DNA from: Acholeplasmataceae bacterium
GTDB lineage: Bacteria > Bacillota_I > Bacilli_A > Acholeplasmatales > Acholeplasmataceae
Direction of reading: 5' to 3'
DNA length: 7,277 nucleotides
NCBI GenBank assembly: GCA_003518475.1
Contig: DOYO01000095.1
Span: forward strand, 1 to 7,277
Both the position numbers and the translations under genes were made by a program. This document shows positions 5,886 through 7,277 of the stretch, piece by piece (position 1 is the first letter of the stretch; every line of letters begins with the position of its first letter). Under the pieces are notes generated by a model that saw nothing but the letters and a program-made list of their open reading frames with translations, had not been told where the DNA came from and did not search any database.

Positions 5886-6843
5886 TCATGATTTCAATAC
5901 CAGCATGAAGACCGGTATCTTCAAGTATTAAAACTTTCTTTCTATAGAACTTGATATGGATGGTTCCGGACAAGCCTTCTTTGATTTGTTCAATCATTTT
6001 ACCGTTTTTAGGCGAAGCTAAACCGATTTGAACAGTTGATACGGCATCAATTTCAAGAAGATATGGACCTTTCTTAATGACATAGCTGACTGACCCATCC
6101 TTGATTTCTTCAATTTTGATTTTAGCGCCGTTATAGGTTGCGAACCGGTATTCCTTTTTATTGATAATCAGATTGACAATCAAGCCCTTGAAGTATAGAC
6201 CTAAGAATGGAATATCCGCATAAGAGAATAATAGAGAAGTGTTGGAATCTGTAAAATGATTGGATTGAAGCCAGACATATGCCCTAGGAAATGATTTACC
6301 CCAATCTTTTTCGATGTAACCCTTGCCAGTGTTGAACACGACAGATTTATTGTTGACCCTGAGGTTGCCATTTAAGGTGTGATTCATGCTCACCACTCCA
6401 TGATAGCATTCCATGAAATTGAAGTAACCGAAGAACCCCATGATGTTTGGCATGAGAAGAGTTCTTTTGAGAGGAGTGAGCTCATATAATCCAATCCTGC
6501 CGGATAACTCTATCTGATCATTCATCAATGAAATTTCTATTTTTTCTTTGGAGAAATAATTCTTGCCAATCTTCATCCAAAAATCCTCATGGCCATATGA
6601 AAAATCCTTCATTTCAAATCTGAAATAAAAAGTTTTCAAATTGACTTCTGTACCGGTCCCGTGTGAAATGAACACCTGAATGAATGCATGCGCATCATCC
6701 GTGACCAAGCTGACACCAGGAATGAATGCGATGGTATAAGACTGATCTTTGCTGACCAGCTTGTAATACCATCCTTCAAAATAGTTGTCCTTTTTATTAT
6801 TTCCTTGAAAATATTCTGGATATTTAAGTTTTTTTAAGTACAT
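5878..6843 (-). CDS. Tocopherol-cyclase-family protein (lipocalin-like beta-barrel), substrate unknown
   Basis: A soluble protein of 321 residues with the marks of the tocopherol cyclase family (VTE1-like): NYFEGWYYKLVS at 20-31, ECYHGVVSMNH at 145-155, and GKGYIEKDWGKSFPRAYVW at 173-191, followed by LQSN, then AGIEI near the C-terminus. In plants and cyanobacteria the enzyme closes the chromanol ring of tocopherol. Homologues are widespread in bacteria that make no tocopherol, where the role is not known; a cyclase reaction on another prenylated quinol, or lipid binding, is possible. There is no signal peptide, so it is probably cytoplasmic. The ATG at 6843 has GGAGG 4 nt upstream. The gene follows the heliorhodopsin by 47 bp, a gap nearly filled by a terminator, so its own promoter is not evident. 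I am confident of the family, not of the function. Confidence 0.85.
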   Translation of the reverse strand: MYLKKLKYPEYFQGNNKKDNYFEGWYYKLVSKDQSYTIAFIPGVSLVTDDAHAFIQVFISHGTGTEVNLKTFYFRFEMKDFSYGHEDFWMKIGKNYFSKEKIEISLMNDQIELSGRIGLYELTPLKRTLLMPNIMGFFGYFNFMECYHGVVSMNHTLNGNLRVNNKSVVFNTGKGYIEKDWGKSFPRAYVWLQSNHFTDSNTSLLFSYADIPFLGLYFKGLIVNLIINKKEYRFATYNGAKIKIEEIKDGSVSYVIKKGPYLLEIDAVSTVQIGLASPKNGKMIEQIKEGLSGTIHIKFYRKKVLILEDTGLHAGIEIMKR

Positions 6844-6856
6844 AGGTCCTCCAAAG

Positions 6857-6881
6857 AAAAAAAGCTAGGTCGCCCTAGCTT
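6857..6881 (-). terminator. Rho-independent terminator between heliorhodopsin and the tocopherol-cyclase-like gene
   Basis: On the minus strand AAGCTAGG (6881-6874) pairs perfectly with CCTAGCTT (6869-6862) around the 4-nt loop GCGA and continues into seven T (6863-6857). It begins 9 nt after the heliorhodopsin TAA and ends 5 nt before the GGAGG of the next gene. It may act as an intergenic attenuator rather than a full stop. Confidence 0.88.
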
Positions 6882-6890
6882 ATGCATTTG

Positions 6891-7277
6891 TTATGGTTGT
6901 AATGCGCCAACAAGAACTAACCATGCAAGAATGGATTTAGCAACTAGGCTCAAAATGATATAACCACGTTCACCATACAGATAATTCTTAAACTTGCCTT
7001 TACCAACGTATTGTAAAATCATGTTGATTGGGAAGGAGTTGAATGCTACGAAATAAGTTCCAACGATTGCCCAAACGAACCATGGTGTTTGTGCAGTCGC
7101 TTCAGCGGTTGCGCCAGTCATATAAAGCACGATTGCGATCCATGGAGCTAAACCAGCAATGCTACCCCAAATGAATGGACCCCAATTGACTTTTGTTCCT
7201 GCTTTTCTTTCTGAGTTAAGCTGTTCCATGACAAGACCGAATAGGTTCATTGAAGCGTTCACTAAGAAAATCAAAAT
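6891..7277 (-). CDS. Heliorhodopsin, C-terminal half (5' end outside the window)
   Basis: Retinal-binding seven-helix membrane protein of the heliorhodopsin family, which is distinct from type-1 rhodopsins and inserted with inverted topology. The visible 128 codons hold four hydrophobic segments that fit helices 4-7: VNASMNLFGLVME; GPFIWGSIAGLAPWIAI; PWFVWAIVGTYFVAFNSFPINMILQY; and YGERGYIILSLVAKSILAW. The last contains the lysine that should form the retinal Schiff base (AAA at 6938-6936). The string LYGERGYIILSLVAKS.LAW is strongly diagnostic of heliorhodopsins. A TTG at 7274 is not the real start: the frame is open to the window edge, and helices 1-3, with the glutamate counter-ion expected in helix 3, are missing. 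Known heliorhodopsins are concentrated in archaea and monoderm bacteria, which fits the rest of the window; proposed roles include light sensing and regulation of partner proteins. No retinal-synthesis gene is visible here. Confidence 0.92.
   Translation of the reverse strand: MLIFLVNASMNLFGLVMEQLNSERKAGTKVNWGPFIWGSIAGLAPWIAIVLYMTGATAEATAQTPWFVWAIVGTYFVAFNSFPINMILQYVGKGKFKNYLYGERGYIILSLVAKSILAWLVLVGALQP

Noticed and set aside
1..7277. Mycoplasma-type code (TGA = Trp)
   Set aside because: TGA ends the first trkA at a classic ATGA junction, and the Trp codons checked in conserved positions, such as WGPFIW in the heliorhodopsin, are TGG.

Overview
All genes in this window read from the minus strand, so transcription runs from high to low coordinates. 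Intergenic gaps are short, base composition is AT-rich by eye, ribosome binding sites are strong (GGAGG type), and hairpin-plus-T-run terminators follow several genes. The gene families are a Trk potassium system, KdpD/KdpE-like regulators, a two-domain ChrA, a tocopherol-cyclase-family protein and a heliorhodopsin. TGA is used as a stop and Trp is TGG, so the code is standard. Together this points to a monoderm bacterium of the Firmicutes/Bacillota type, possibly a relative of Acholeplasma or Izemoplasma. The lineage is an inference from gene content, not a match to a known genome.

Layout in transcription order: (1) 7277-6891, the C-terminal half of a heliorhodopsin with its retinal-binding lysine, cut by the window edge and followed by a terminator. 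(2) 6843-5878, a tocopherol-cyclase-family protein whose terminator overlaps its stop codon. (3) 5787-4690, a full-length ChrA chromate-type transporter from a TTG start, with its own terminator. (4) 4555-1, a six-gene cluster: a 63-residue small beta-rich protein, a short TrkA (RCK-N only), a second TrkA (RCK-N plus RCK-C with a degraded nucleotide site), TrkH, a KdpD-type histidine kinase lacking the usual KdpD N-terminal region, and a KdpE-like response regulator cut by the left edge. Every junction in this cluster overlaps or abuts, so it is very probably one operon.

The genes in block 4 fit one potassium-homeostasis unit. TrkH is the K+ pore, the two RCK proteins form or contribute to its cytoplasmic gating ring, and the KdpD/E-like pair is a transcriptional sensor. 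The only sizeable non-coding stretch before this operon carries three copies of a 10-bp direct repeat, ATCTTTATAC. Two copies sit exactly 11 bp apart and resemble the E. coli KdpE operator (TTTATA-N5-TTTACA) as I recall it. This suggests that the last gene of the operon controls the whole operon, and that a Kdp-type regulator has been joined to a Trk transporter rather than to KdpFABC.

The features of most interest are this candidate autoregulatory circuit, the split TrkA with one intact and one degenerate nucleotide site, the unrecognised small protein leading the operon, and the heliorhodopsin next to a lipocalin-like tocopherol-cyclase homologue. I saw no RNA genes, CRISPR arrays, insertion sequences or phage genes, and no convincing plus-strand gene.
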